DNA of 26,979 nucleotides, taken from the NCBI GenBank assembly GCA_003427395.1, contig BFEA01000127.1, forward strand, positions 1,643,177-1,670,155, written 5' to 3'. Positions 1 through 8,911 of this stretch are shown here, one piece after another. The position numbers and the translations under genes were made by a program. The notes under the pieces were generated by a model. That model was given only the letters and a program-made list of their open reading frames with translations, made no database searches and had not been told where the DNA came from. The DNA is from Chara braunii (taxonomy: Eukaryota > Streptophyta > Charophyceae > Charales > Characeae). Numbering within the stretch: position 1 is the first letter of the stretch; every line of letters begins with the position of its first letter.

Positions 1-396
1 ATCCACCTCTGCCTAACCCCACCCCGCACCCCCCACCGCCAGGGACATGGGTAAGTGTCCCTCACCCATCACCTCCACCTTCATCATGCCCTCCTCGTTG
101 CGATGTGCCACCTGCATCGAGCCCCCACCCCGACTCGGTCTGCCCACGGCTTGTCGTCGTCGTGGGGTTGGCAGTGTTGGCTGGCGCTTCATTGGTCGCC
201 ATCATGTCAACGTCAGCACCATGCGTGGGGTAAGACGTGGTCGCTTGGCTGGCCGGGACTTGGCTCGTCGGAGTATCGGTGACTTGAGCACCATGCGCGG
301 GGTTCGAATTCACCCTCCCTGGCATGACTGTCCCCAATAGTATCTCCTCTTCTTCTTCTTCTTCAATTTCTCTCTTCAGATGAGATTATCCCCGCT
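1..396. other. C-rich sequence without a supported gene
   Basis: Open frames exist on both strands but none has a recognisable domain and they overlap each other, as expected in GC-rich low-complexity DNA. The phrase GCACCATGCG is repeated at about 218 and 289, which suggests an old local duplication of roughly 70 bp. A short CTT run lies at about 350-366. Nothing else is seen. Confidence 0.5.
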
Positions 397-398
397 GG

Positions 399-453
<55 letters not shown>
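397..453. repeat. Compound microsatellite (CT)n-(CTAT)n
   Basis: A short CT run passes directly into about ten TATC tetranucleotide units and back into CT. The change of unit inside one tract is typical of microsatellite growth by slippage after a point mutation. Confidence 0.95.
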
Positions 454-632
454 CTCGTCAACTCCTTCATCCCGCTAGTGTTCCTCTTCCTCCGACCTTA
501 CGGCTCGGAGCACCATCCGCTATGGCGGAGCTCTCTCTCTCTCTCTCTCTTTCTCTCTCGTCAACTCCTGATTCGTCCGACCGCTGTTCTTCTTCCTCCT
601 AGCTTCGCGGCTCGGAGCTCCGTCAGCTATAG

Positions 633-637
<5 letters not shown>
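454..637. repeat. Tandem duplication (period ~103 bp) anchored on CT runs
   Basis: The phrase CTCGTCAACTCCT starts at 454 and again at 557. Both copies continue through a pyrimidine stretch, a GGCTCGGAGC segment and an AGCTAT/CGCTAT segment, then end in a CT microsatellite. The copies differ at many sites, so the duplication is old. The unit carries its microsatellite with it. Confidence 0.8.

Positions 638-695
<58 letters not shown>
638..695. repeat. (CT)n microsatellite, 58 bp
   Basis: Uninterrupted CT dinucleotides, the third CT block of the local tandem array. It faces a long GA block at 813-875 on the same strand, so the two are complementary in inverted orientation. Confidence 0.97.
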
Positions 696-697
<2 letters not shown>

Positions 698-812
698 CAC
701 ACACAGCATAGTAACATGGCGGTGTGATCGAAAGTTGTCACGTGAAGGAGCATCATACGAGCAGCAACCACCACCATTCCCACTTCCCCCCCCACTGCGT
801 TCGGACAATCTT

Positions 813-864
<52 letters not shown>

Positions 865-875
865 CAGAGAGAGAG
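813..875. repeat. (GA)n microsatellite, ~63 bp, interrupted
   Basis: GA dinucleotides with a few A or C interruptions. This is the inverted partner of the CT tract at 638-695. The roughly 117 bases between them (696-812) contain no gene. Confidence 0.95.
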
Positions 876-944
876 TAGAAACCGTTGAACTCGCATTGCA
901 GTGGCGACGTGGAATCAAACGGCCACGTAAACGTCACTAAGAAT

Positions 945-1164
945 ACATGCACTAACCCATGAAGAGAATAAAGAAAAACAAAATAAGAAAGGAAAACACA
1001 TTACAAAAGAAAGATAGCACAATACGAAAAAAATAAAACGATATATAATCAATGAAAAAAAAAAAAAAACTTTATTGATTACATGACAACAGAAGACGAA
1101 GAGACACTGGGCGTCGCCGCACGACTACCTGCATGCAGAAAAGAGAAAAAGGAGAGAGAGAGAG
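945..1164. repeat. Dispersed repeat, copy 1 (~220 bp, A-rich, ends in GA run)
   Basis: It starts ACATGCACTAACCCAT, continues through a long A-rich stretch with AGAAAGATAGCACA, then CTTTAT, ACATGACAACA and GACGAAGAGACA, and ends at GCATGCAGAAAAGA followed by a GA run. The same blocks in the same order occur at 3749-3974, with scattered substitutions and small indels. No coding capacity or terminal inverted repeat is visible. It could be a fragment of a non-autonomous retroelement or a segmental copy. Confidence 0.85.
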
Positions 1165-1528
1165 CCCAGTGCCCAAGGCTGATATTACCAATGAAAATTG
1201 CTTGAGGCCGGGGTCCTCATAGTCTACCCGGAGTGGACGAAACAAATTTGCTGAGAACCAGGCCCAGCGGCCCTCATATGTTGATGAAATGATCCTGATG
1301 GCAATGCTAATGATGATGCTAATTCATGCTCATGTGCATTGTAACAGGCTACTTATAGAGCTATTCTGGCTTCCTAAACCTAAAGTAACACTTGCCTTCC
1401 TTATACCAGGACATACTTACTCAGGGACAAAGCGAACCAAACCAAAATCCCCCATAGCTGATCTTTTCTCGCCACTAAGCAGCCCCCCCCGTTTACCACT
1501 GGTCTACCTTCCTCCCTCGGCAAACCCC
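1165..1528. other. Unassigned sequence
   Basis: Mixed-composition DNA with one weak open frame (from 1289, plus strand) whose translation shows no known motif. There is a short ATG/GAT-rich stretch near 1283-1325. Nothing functional is seen. Confidence 0.5.
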
Positions 1529-2065
1529 AGATCTCTCTACAAGACCTCCCACTCCTGCAATTTGCAGGTTACAGGGCAACGCTCGAGCTCCGGTCAGCGT
1601 CGTTCTGGCATCGGCAAACCAGGGGCACAAAACAGAACAACTACGCGGATACCAGTCCGGGTTCGACCTTCTCTGAACTCCTACACCCCGGATACGAGCG
1701 AAGACTAAATGCCACCGAAGATCCCGAAAACCAAAAAGCCCATTCAAAAAATTGTATCTACAAGCCTCCCAACCACGAAACAGATAGGTGAGGCCCATTC
1801 ACTCCACCTTCAATCGCCGCCAGCATGGCTGTTTTCAGCACGAAACAAAGCTCTTACAGGCCTCTTGCTCCCATCAGGCTAGGTTACAGAGTTGCGCCAC
1901 CTTACTCCAGCTCCGGCCAGCGTTGCTTCCGTCACGACCCCCGATGACCACTGAGACTGNCCCCGCAACAGCCCCCNAGATCTCTACGNGGCCTCACGCC
2001 CCCACTAGGCTAGGTCACAGAGTTGNGCCACCTGGCTCCNGCTCCGGCCAGNGTTGCTCCAGCAT
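1529..2065. repeat. Degenerate minisatellite-like repeats (unit ~130 bp)
   Basis: Two clear copies share AGGCTAGGT, ACAGAGTTG and GCTCCGGCCAG blocks, starting at 1876 and 2007 (131 bp apart). A more diverged relative near 1529-1610 has AGATCTCTAC, GGTTACAGGG and GCTCCGGTCAGCG. Several isolated Ns fall inside the third copy, consistent with an assembler merging near-identical units. No coding function is supported. Confidence 0.7.
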
Positions 2066-2545
2066 CNGTCTTCAAGGGCCACCGAATTCACAGCCACCCT
2101 ACGCAGAATCGAGAGTGAAGTGCCAGATCACACCTATTCCAACAGTTCACCTTGAGAGGCCAAATNAAAGAGTGCTAACTAGATGTGCTAATTTGAGAAA
2201 TCGCCCCTCCTTCCCTCTCCCCCTTCCCCCTCCGCCCTGTACTGCCCCCGCCGAGGTGAATCTCCCACTCTCCCTCGGCCCCAGTACAAGACCGATCCTC
2301 CACCCTACTGTTCCCCAAAGAGCACGCAGTTCCCACCTAAAGCGTGCCCCCCCAACCCTTACCCATTTCTGCCTCCGCTGGGACAAACAGCCCCTGCCCC
2401 AGAATAGGGCAACCCCCTGCTCCGCCCCTACCTTCTTTGAGACCTTCACCCCCCGCCTTGTGATGTCCCTGCAAGATAGGGCTCCCTCCACCCCCTCTTA
2501 CCTGTAGATATGAACAGCCAACACCGCCATGAGGGACGACCGTCT
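2066..2545. other. C-rich region without a supported gene
   Basis: Strongly pyrimidine-biased plus strand with many CCC runs. A long open frame passes through (from 1788), but its translation is Pro/Ser-rich low complexity interrupted by Ns and has no domain. It is treated as non-coding. Confidence 0.5.
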
Positions 2546-3000
2546 AATGATAACGAATCTACGGAAAATATTGATGATGATCAATGTGAAAAAAGTGGTA
2601 ATACAAATTGATGATGATGATGATCACAACTAAAGATGATAGGAATTAGTGGTGATGATTATAGTGAGTGACTATAATGGGAATCGATGATGACGAATCT
2701 CGGAACTGATGATGATAGTAATATGATGATGATAATAATAGGAATGATAGTGATAATGGTAGTGATGATGATATCGATGATGACGAATCTGAGAATGAGG
2801 ATGATGATGATGATGATGGAAATGATGGTGCTGATAATTATGATAGTACTCCTGATACCAATGCTAAGATGATGATACTGATGATGACGAAGATAATGGT
2901 GATGACTATCCTGATAATATCGCGCAGCAGCCTGCGCTAACTGAAAGTGACGCTGAGACTAATGACCGGATGATGATGATGATGGTGATAATACGAGGGG
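2546..3000. repeat. Imperfect (GAT)n / (ATG)n trinucleotide tract, ~450 bp
   Basis: GATGATGATGAT blocks alternate with diverged units such as GATAAT, GACGAATC and GATAGT. This is an old trinucleotide expansion broken by substitutions. Frames across it translate to Met/Asp/Ile-rich strings and are not genes. Confidence 0.9.
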
Positions 3001-3748
3001 CAACCAGCGCGCATGATGTAGTTGCAATGANAAGTGTCGAGCANCACCCCTACTCACGATGTTAAAATTTAGACTTACCCTATTACCACGATGGAGGCAG
3101 TGATGATGAAGAGCAAACCCCCGCTNATGCCATCAATTACTTNTGACACGTTGCTGCTGATGGAAGACCTCTCCCTGTTGTTTGGTACNGCTGCTTNTAT
3201 GGCGCGAAGACGCAGACAATCCCAATCACCCCACTCCTTATCCCCCTCCACTCCTCCTCCCATCTCGTGGGACACACCCGTACTCTTCTCCCTCTTGTTG
3301 CTAGCCGACCTCCTCCACCAAATTAAGCAAGACGAAGAGCGCAGATGATTCCTCCCGAAGCGCGACCTCGTAAAAAGCCACACCCCGCCTCACATGGCAC
3401 GCTAACCCGCTGCATCACCGTGAGGGGCACAAGACAGCGAGATGGCGCTACTAACCCTTTCAAATGTCAGGAGATGGAGAGCAGGGATGTTCGCCCATCG
3501 CCGCAGTGCCTAACATGCATATCTACACGCCGTCACACAACACCCCACAGCAGCACTGCCTACGCACCACGATGCCCAAAGTCGCCACACGTCACCGCGC
3601 AGCTACGCTTGTCATAACCGCACCGCACCTTCCCCCTTCTCCATCGCTCGTCGGCGAGATCGTGTCGACGGGGCGCAGCGCCCCCCGGATGCACTGCTCC
3701 CCTCCCATGGTGTAAGTTTTGTAAATCAGCTTTTCCATCCCTGATAAC
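3001..3748. other. Unassigned sequence with scattered Ns
   Basis: No domain-bearing frame was found on either strand. Isolated Ns occur at about 3031-3197, probably consensus ambiguities rather than scaffold gaps. The stretch ends where the second copy of the 220-bp dispersed repeat begins. Confidence 0.5.
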
Positions 3749-3974
3749 ACATGCACTAACCCATTAAGATAATAAAGAAAAACAAAATAACAAAAGAAAG
3801 CACATTACAAAAGAAAGATAGCACATAACGAAAAAAATCAAATGATATTTAATCAAACAAAAGAAAACAAAACTTTATCAATCAATACATGACAACAAAA
3901 GACGAAGAGACATTCGGCGTACTATCCGCATGCAGAAAAGACAAAAAGGGGAGAGAGAGAGAGAGAGAGAGAGA
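3749..3974. repeat. Dispersed repeat, copy 2 (~225 bp, ends in GA run)
   Basis: Second copy of the repeat at 945-1164: same ACATGCACTAACCCAT start, same A-rich body with AGAAAGATAGCACA, same GACGAAGAGACA and GCATGCAGAAAAGA blocks, same terminal GA run. Both copies lie in the same orientation, about 2.8 kb apart. Differences are single substitutions and short indels in the A-runs. Confidence 0.85.
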
Positions 3975-4002
3975 TGTCGGAGGGGTCTTTTCAGAAGACA
4001 GC

Positions 4003-4185
4003 ATATATATATATATATATATATATCGTCACAAACAGAACTGCCCGGTGAACAGTAGGCAGAGAGAGAGAAGAGGACAACAAACGAGGGTATATATATA
4101 TATCGTCACAAATAGAACTGCCCGGTAAACCGTAGGCAGAGAGAGAGAAGAGGACAACAAACGAGGGGCTGTGACAAACTGTTTC

Positions 4186-4219
<34 letters not shown>

Positions 4220-4248
4220 TCACAAACATATATATATATACATATATG
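4003..4248. repeat. AT microsatellites interleaved with a 77-bp duplicated unit
   Basis: AT runs lie at about 4003-4026, 4091-4102, 4187-4217 and 4228-4248. Between them are two copies of a unit beginning TCGTCACAAA (4026 and 4103, period 77 bp), passing through GAACTGCCCGGT and a GA run, and ending ACAAACGAGGG. A third TCGTCACAAA starts at 4217 and runs straight into AT. The same TCGTCACAAATAGAA junction next to AT runs recurs at about 26837. Confidence 0.85.
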
Positions 4249-4408
4249 TATACACACAGAGAGAGAGAGAGGGAGACTAACCGTTTGTCGTGGCGATGGA
4301 CGTCACAATCAACGTCGAAGCTGTTTTTTCGATGTTGAAGATGACATGCATACCAGCAACATCACACTTATATACATAGATACGACGCAACAAAGAACGT
4401 CCATCTGC

Positions 4409-4412
<4 letters not shown>

Positions 4413-4481
<69 letters not shown>

Positions 4482-4592
4482 TGTGCCATGCATGCACGAT
4501 GGCCAATCGTCGGGGAAGACAAGATTCCATCCTCTTCGTTGATTGGTTGGACACAGAGGGCATGGATAAGACACACACACACACATACACAC
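4413..4592. repeat. (GA)n microsatellite (4413-4479) and (CA)n run (4571-4592)
   Basis: A 67-bp uninterrupted GA tract is followed, after about 90 bp of ordinary sequence, by a short CA tract. Apparent Arg-Glu or Ser-Leu repeat proteins across the GA tract are translation artefacts of the dinucleotide. Confidence 0.95.
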
Positions 4593-5519
4593 AGAAGACT
4601 AGATCGGGACGCGCACCTGGCGATGGCAACCATTGTCGTCCATCCATCAACACGTGCGGACGACCACCGCCCTCCAATCCGCATTACCGGTCGGCGGTCG
4701 CCGGCGGACCGACAAACGTGACCTCACAGGGGGAAAAAAAGAAAAATTACAAAAAAAACAAAAACAAAAGCTTTGGGACTCGCCTAATTCCACCAACCAC
4801 AGGGACCGCGCCCTAACATGTGTCCGTTCATCGGTCCGTACCGCAGGCCGAAAGACCAGAAGTGGAAACATTGCCGGTTCAAAAAAAAAAAAAAAAAGGC
4901 CGAAGTCGAAAGGTACCACTGGACACAGGCTCGGCAAAGTCGGCGCACATTCTAATTCAGGGTCCGCAAAAACAGGCTCGGAGGCACAGACATTGTAGTA
5001 ATAAATAATGGGGCTGCTGAACACGGCTGACCAATTGGCAAGGGGTGCTCCAAAATGGGATGGGGGATACTGGCAGCTCCATGGGACAACGGAGACCCGG
5101 ACTGACAAGTGAAAAGACCACATCCCTAGGAACAATGATTGGAATTCTCTTTGTTGTAAAAAGAAAAAAAAGAAAAAAAGACATCCACTGAGTACAAAAC
5201 GTGGAAACCAGAGTTACTGAGTTGAGTATCAGCTGAACAGGAGCTAATGACTGCCAGCAAAAGGCCGCCAAATACAGCAGGTTACTACAAGCAGTCAGAC
5301 CATGATCGGGCCCCTGTTAGCAGGAAGCTCTCATTGGGCCAACATTACCTTTGCTAAGCCACCATACACTGAGGCCTGAATTTGCCCTGACACCCCCCCC
5401 CGCCCTCCCCCACCCCTGCCCCCTCTGCCCTTGCAACTTGGGTAAAAGCATCGAACTGGTAAAAGGCAGAGTGGTCCATCCAATGTGGCCTGATTGTGTT
5501 CCAGCTCATTGATCCGCTG
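4593..5519. other. Unassigned region with oligo-A tracts
   Basis: Short A-rich runs at about 4733-4768, 4881-4897 and 5157-5180, and a C-rich run at 5390-5420. Frames on both strands overlap and give no recognisable domain. Nothing functional is seen. Confidence 0.45.
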
Positions 5520-5825
5520 CAGTGGGGGTTTAAACCCCCAGTTTGCAACAGTCACAGTGAATTTCCCCCACAGGTAGAAATCGATCCAGCCTCAGGCAGC
5601 CCTGTGCATCGAAAGTGCATCCTTTTTGTGGATGGCAGCAATTTCCCCTCGACTCCGCCCATCGCTCTGACGTAGTGTGGGTTTAAACTACCAGTTCGTG
5701 ATGAGTTTTCCCATCGAGTACAAATTGAACCGGCCACAGGCAGGCCTGTACACCGAAAATGCAGCCTCCACAAGTCCTTGTGGATGGCCACAGTTTTCTT
5801 TTCAGTAGGACTGGAACTTGCTGGG
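5520..5825. repeat. Two-copy tandem repeat, period 153 bp
   Basis: GTTTAAAC occurs at 5528 and 5681. Each is followed by related CAGTT, CAGGCAG, CGAAA and GTGGATGGC blocks in the same order. The period is an exact multiple of three, so both copies stay in the same frame; on the minus strand both translate with HFRCTGLP and a shared downstream pattern. Copy 1 contains an 18-bp perfect palindrome (5523-5540) with TTTAAA at its centre. No known family is recognised. Confidence 0.75.
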
Positions 5826-6154
5826 TAAACTTTCAACCACCGTAGGATGAGCGTCTACTGCAGAACAAATCCCCAGCTGGCGGCTAGGATCATCTGCACA
5901 GCAGCACTCAGTCTGGCACCAGCCTTCGGAAAAGAACGGCTGGGACAGCCGAAGGGCTTCCAACCCTGAGTGAGCAAGAGGACAATGGCACAATAAACAA
6001 GGACCAGCTGAAAGTACCCACAAAAAAAAGGCAGAGAAGGGAAAGAAAGAATGCACAGAAAAAGCAGGCAATACGAATTTGGGCCTGACCCACCCATCCA
6101 ATGTTTCAAAACCAATGCTGACACCATTTTCCAGCACCTGTTTTTAGCCCAAGC
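5826..6154. other. Unassigned sequence
   Basis: No repeat structure or domain-bearing frame is seen. Minus-strand frames here are hydrophobic and Phe/Leu/Ser-rich but match nothing I recognise. The stretch ends at the left arm of the hairpin MITE. Confidence 0.45.
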
Positions 6155-6263
6155 TACCGTATTCACCCGAATAGAACGCCCGGTCATTATCGCCGCATCT
6201 GGACTTTAAAATGCCCCAAATACAGTTATAATGACAGGGCGTTATATTCGGGTGAAGACGGTA
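6155..6263. mobile_element. Hairpin MITE with 36-bp terminal inverted repeats
   Basis: The left arm (6155-6190) and right arm (6228-6263) are reverse complements with 3 mismatches in 36 positions. They enclose a 37-bp centre, so the whole 109-bp unit can fold into one hairpin. The arms read TACCGT(A/C)TTCACCCGAAT from the outside. There is no coding capacity, as expected for a miniature non-autonomous DNA transposon. No convincing target-site duplication is seen. The arm motif CGAATA(N)AACGC recurs in the palindromic elements at 22436-22570 and 23241-23356, suggesting one family. Confidence 0.8.
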
Positions 6264-6425
6264 GTCATGACCCCAGTAAGTTCCACCCGGGTAGAATTGT
6301 GAGGTCCCCAGATTTTCATATGAATAGAAAAATCATGAGCTTTTGCTGAAAAAAGAAAGAAAAACAAGCAGGAAGGACGGGGGGGTTGAGGGAGAGAACA
6401 CTGCTGTAAACATGTGTGTGTTTGT

Positions 6426-6472
<47 letters not shown>

Positions 6473-6591
6473 TTGTCATGTTCGCTATACACAACTCCAC
6501 AAAAGAAAACATGACCGTGCCAGACTGTTTTTTTGCACTTTCACTGACTCGTCAGGAGCTTGAACCCCGACAGAGTCTTCTTTCTTTGTTT
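6264..6591. repeat. (TG)n microsatellite (~6418-6472) in unassigned sequence
   Basis: About 55 bp of TG with a few substitutions. Flanking sequence up to the oligo-T at 6592 shows no gene. Confidence 0.9.
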
Positions 6592-6655
6592 CATTTTTTT
6601 TTAAAGGCTCCATCCATTGGCGGGGAGCTGCACGTGCTGGAAACTGGGTCCAGCG
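6592..6655 (-). mobile_element. SINE-like 3' end, copy 1, with oligo-A tail on minus strand
   Basis: A 52-bp segment (6604-6655) matches 18957-19008 with about 6 differences. Read on the minus strand it contains a small hairpin, GCTGGA with TCCAGC, and ends directly in an oligo-A stretch (oligo-T on plus, 6592-6602). A shared 3' segment followed by oligo-A is the signature of a retroposed SINE or LINE tail. The full family consensus cannot be defined from two copies. Confidence 0.6.
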
Positions 6656-7149
6656 TCCCTTGAGTACATGAATGATATGTCCGATATGAATAACCATAGA
6701 GTTCGACAGATATTTGCCTCTTCACCCCATTGGGGTGCCAGATCAAAACAACATCATCCTAGCACTATTCCCTCCTTATCTACCAATCCTTATTTACAGG
6801 AAATATATGAAATACAATATTTTCCACCCATTCAACTAGATACACTCGTTTCAAGCCATGCAACTAGAGTCTCAGATTCATTCGTACCCAAATCAGGTCC
6901 TTGGGACCATACTCAACGCCGAGGGGGGAAAGGGGTCTGGAAAATCCAATACTGGTTGTAAAGGGATTGGTGGGTCGACCATAGTCCAATTATTAAAAGC
7001 AAGACTATAATCCCTACTCAGTTCTTCCTCTTCACCTCTCATTGCCCCTTCCCATTTAACCTTCCCCTGCTTCTCCCCACGGGTTCCCCCTAGCCAGCAT
7101 TGGCTGAATCGTTGAACGCGTTTAAGGATTTCTTTTCGTGAGGATAGCA

Positions 7150-7560
7150 ATTAAACTTTTTCCTTACGCTGGTCCCATTTCATAATGATGTCCATTTGTA
7201 TTTGTTGTTTAACTGTGTCAGTGAATTTCCGTCCATCCATACGAACTCCTTCGAGTCCTTCCATTTCATATGTACATCTTCTCAACCATATGGCCCATAG
7301 CACTGCTCTCTTACTTAGGCTGGTACATGTTTTGTGAAAACTCGTCAATAGAACCAGGGACCGGGTTTCAAGAAGAAGGGCTCTCCAGTCCCATGGCCAC
7401 TGGATTTCTGTATCAAGATTAGACCAGATACAGTCCCACCAGCTCCAAAGCCAAATGGCCCCAGGACACTGAAGAAAGACATGCTCAATTGTCTCATAAA
7501 TTATAACTTGGGTGGAAATGCTGACTTACAAAATTTACACCAGGGAAATGCCTTTCCACT
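7150..7560 (-). pseudogene. LINE ORF2 C-terminal zinc-binding (zf-RVT-like) domain, broken
   Basis: On the minus strand, WCKFC (7528-7542) is followed, after a stop and a frame change, by YETIEHVFLQCPGAIWLW (about 7445-7498). This is the Cys-x2-Cys ... His-x4-Cys arrangement of zf-RVT domains at the C-terminus of plant LINE and reverse-transcriptase-like proteins. Further downstream, VLWAIWLRR (within 7151-7348) resembles the helix that usually follows. In the family this domain binds zinc and probably contacts nucleic acid during target-primed reverse transcription. The piece is not continuous with the reverse transcriptase frame, so it is a relic. Confidence 0.75.
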
Positions 7561-8911
7561 TTGTTCCAATGTCAACCTGTCAATAAGCCAGTCATCCGTA
7601 GGTAGGGCACCTATGCGCTTGCCAATATAATCATAAAAGGCCAATTTTTCTTGTATTCGCGACCAACCTTATGAAATACTAAGACCTTGAGATGTACGTA
7701 ATCGTATGCGTTGCCGTTGTAGTAAAGTCACCTTTGCAGGTTTAACTTTGATCTTACTGAACCATTTTACCTTTCTTAATGATTCTTTATTAACATTAAG
7801 ATGTTTTATTCCCCTTTCTTCTACCTTGTCTTCTACATTAATCTTAAGGTGAAGCATCTTGTAAGTGGATTTCACTTACAACGTATGAAGAGCACAAGAA
7901 TACGTTCTTCCTTTCCTTTGTGAGTTAGACCACTTCTATTTGGAGGATCAAGGGTCAAATAACTTATGGGTGTATTAGGTTTGAAGGCTATCAATTTATC
8001 TTTGTGTTTCAATACTTTGATCATGAAAACCTGATTTTTTGTCACCCTCCTTATAGTATTCTGAACCTTTGATTATAACCATGTGATTGCTGTTCATTTC
8101 ATAGGTAGTGGGGGTCTCCCCATTCTCCAAAACTGTGAAGGAATATTTGAATGATCTTTCATAGCAACCTAATCACTTTCCAATAACTTAGGTTCATTTT
8201 TTTAAATCCTTACCCAATCCAAAGGTATCCAGTCAATCAAATATTCTAAAGTTATCTCATAATGATGACAATACCTAAGTTGGGTTTGTAACTGTGAAGG
8301 GGTAATCCACTTTTTTTTTGTCGTTGTTTTAGATGTCCTTTATTATAACAATACCATTTTTAACACACTCTTTATCCTAACAATACCATTTTTAACACAC
8401 CCCCTCCAGGGGGAATACAGATCCCTGGGGATCTTTGAGAAGACTGTTATCAAAAAGTAGTTGTTGACATACCACCCCCCATCTATCAGGAGGATTTCCC
8501 TATATCAGTGTCAGTCTCCTCCATGTTTTGATGAGATTAGTCCAAAACAAATCATTATATAAATCAACTCTCGCCGCCCTCCTATCTGATACACATTGGT
8601 TGAACGGTTTGTTTACCGCTCCTCTTGGAATGGGTCAAGTCTCATTTTTTAGCCACATCATATGATCTATGTTGTCAGATGTCATCGGGGCTAAACGTCT
8701 GATTTACTCTCATACCAACACGCTCCAAGGGTCTGAGGATTAAAGAGTTGGCATTCAATCCATTGAATTGATAAGGCCATACTCTGTAAAGAAGGATCAA
8801 TGATGCCCAATCGTCCTCATCACTCATGTTCTATCACTAATTGTCACGTTACCCTGCTAATTTCCTTATTAACTCATGATTCTCTCTCCATAGAAAGGCT
8901 GATAATTTACG
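7561..8911 (-). pseudogene. LINE ORF2 connecting region, heavily decayed
   Basis: This segment lies between the reverse transcriptase C-terminal part and the zinc-binding tail. Only short minus-strand frames remain (for example 7669-7875, Lys-rich) and no motif can be placed with confidence. A 24-bp piece reading AACAATACCATTTTTAACAC is present twice in tandem at about 8346-8400. The segment is assigned to the LINE by position only. Confidence 0.5.

Noticed and set aside
296-312. B-box-like GGGGTTCGAATTC
   Set aside because: There is no A box upstream on the same strand at tRNA distance and no foldable arms.
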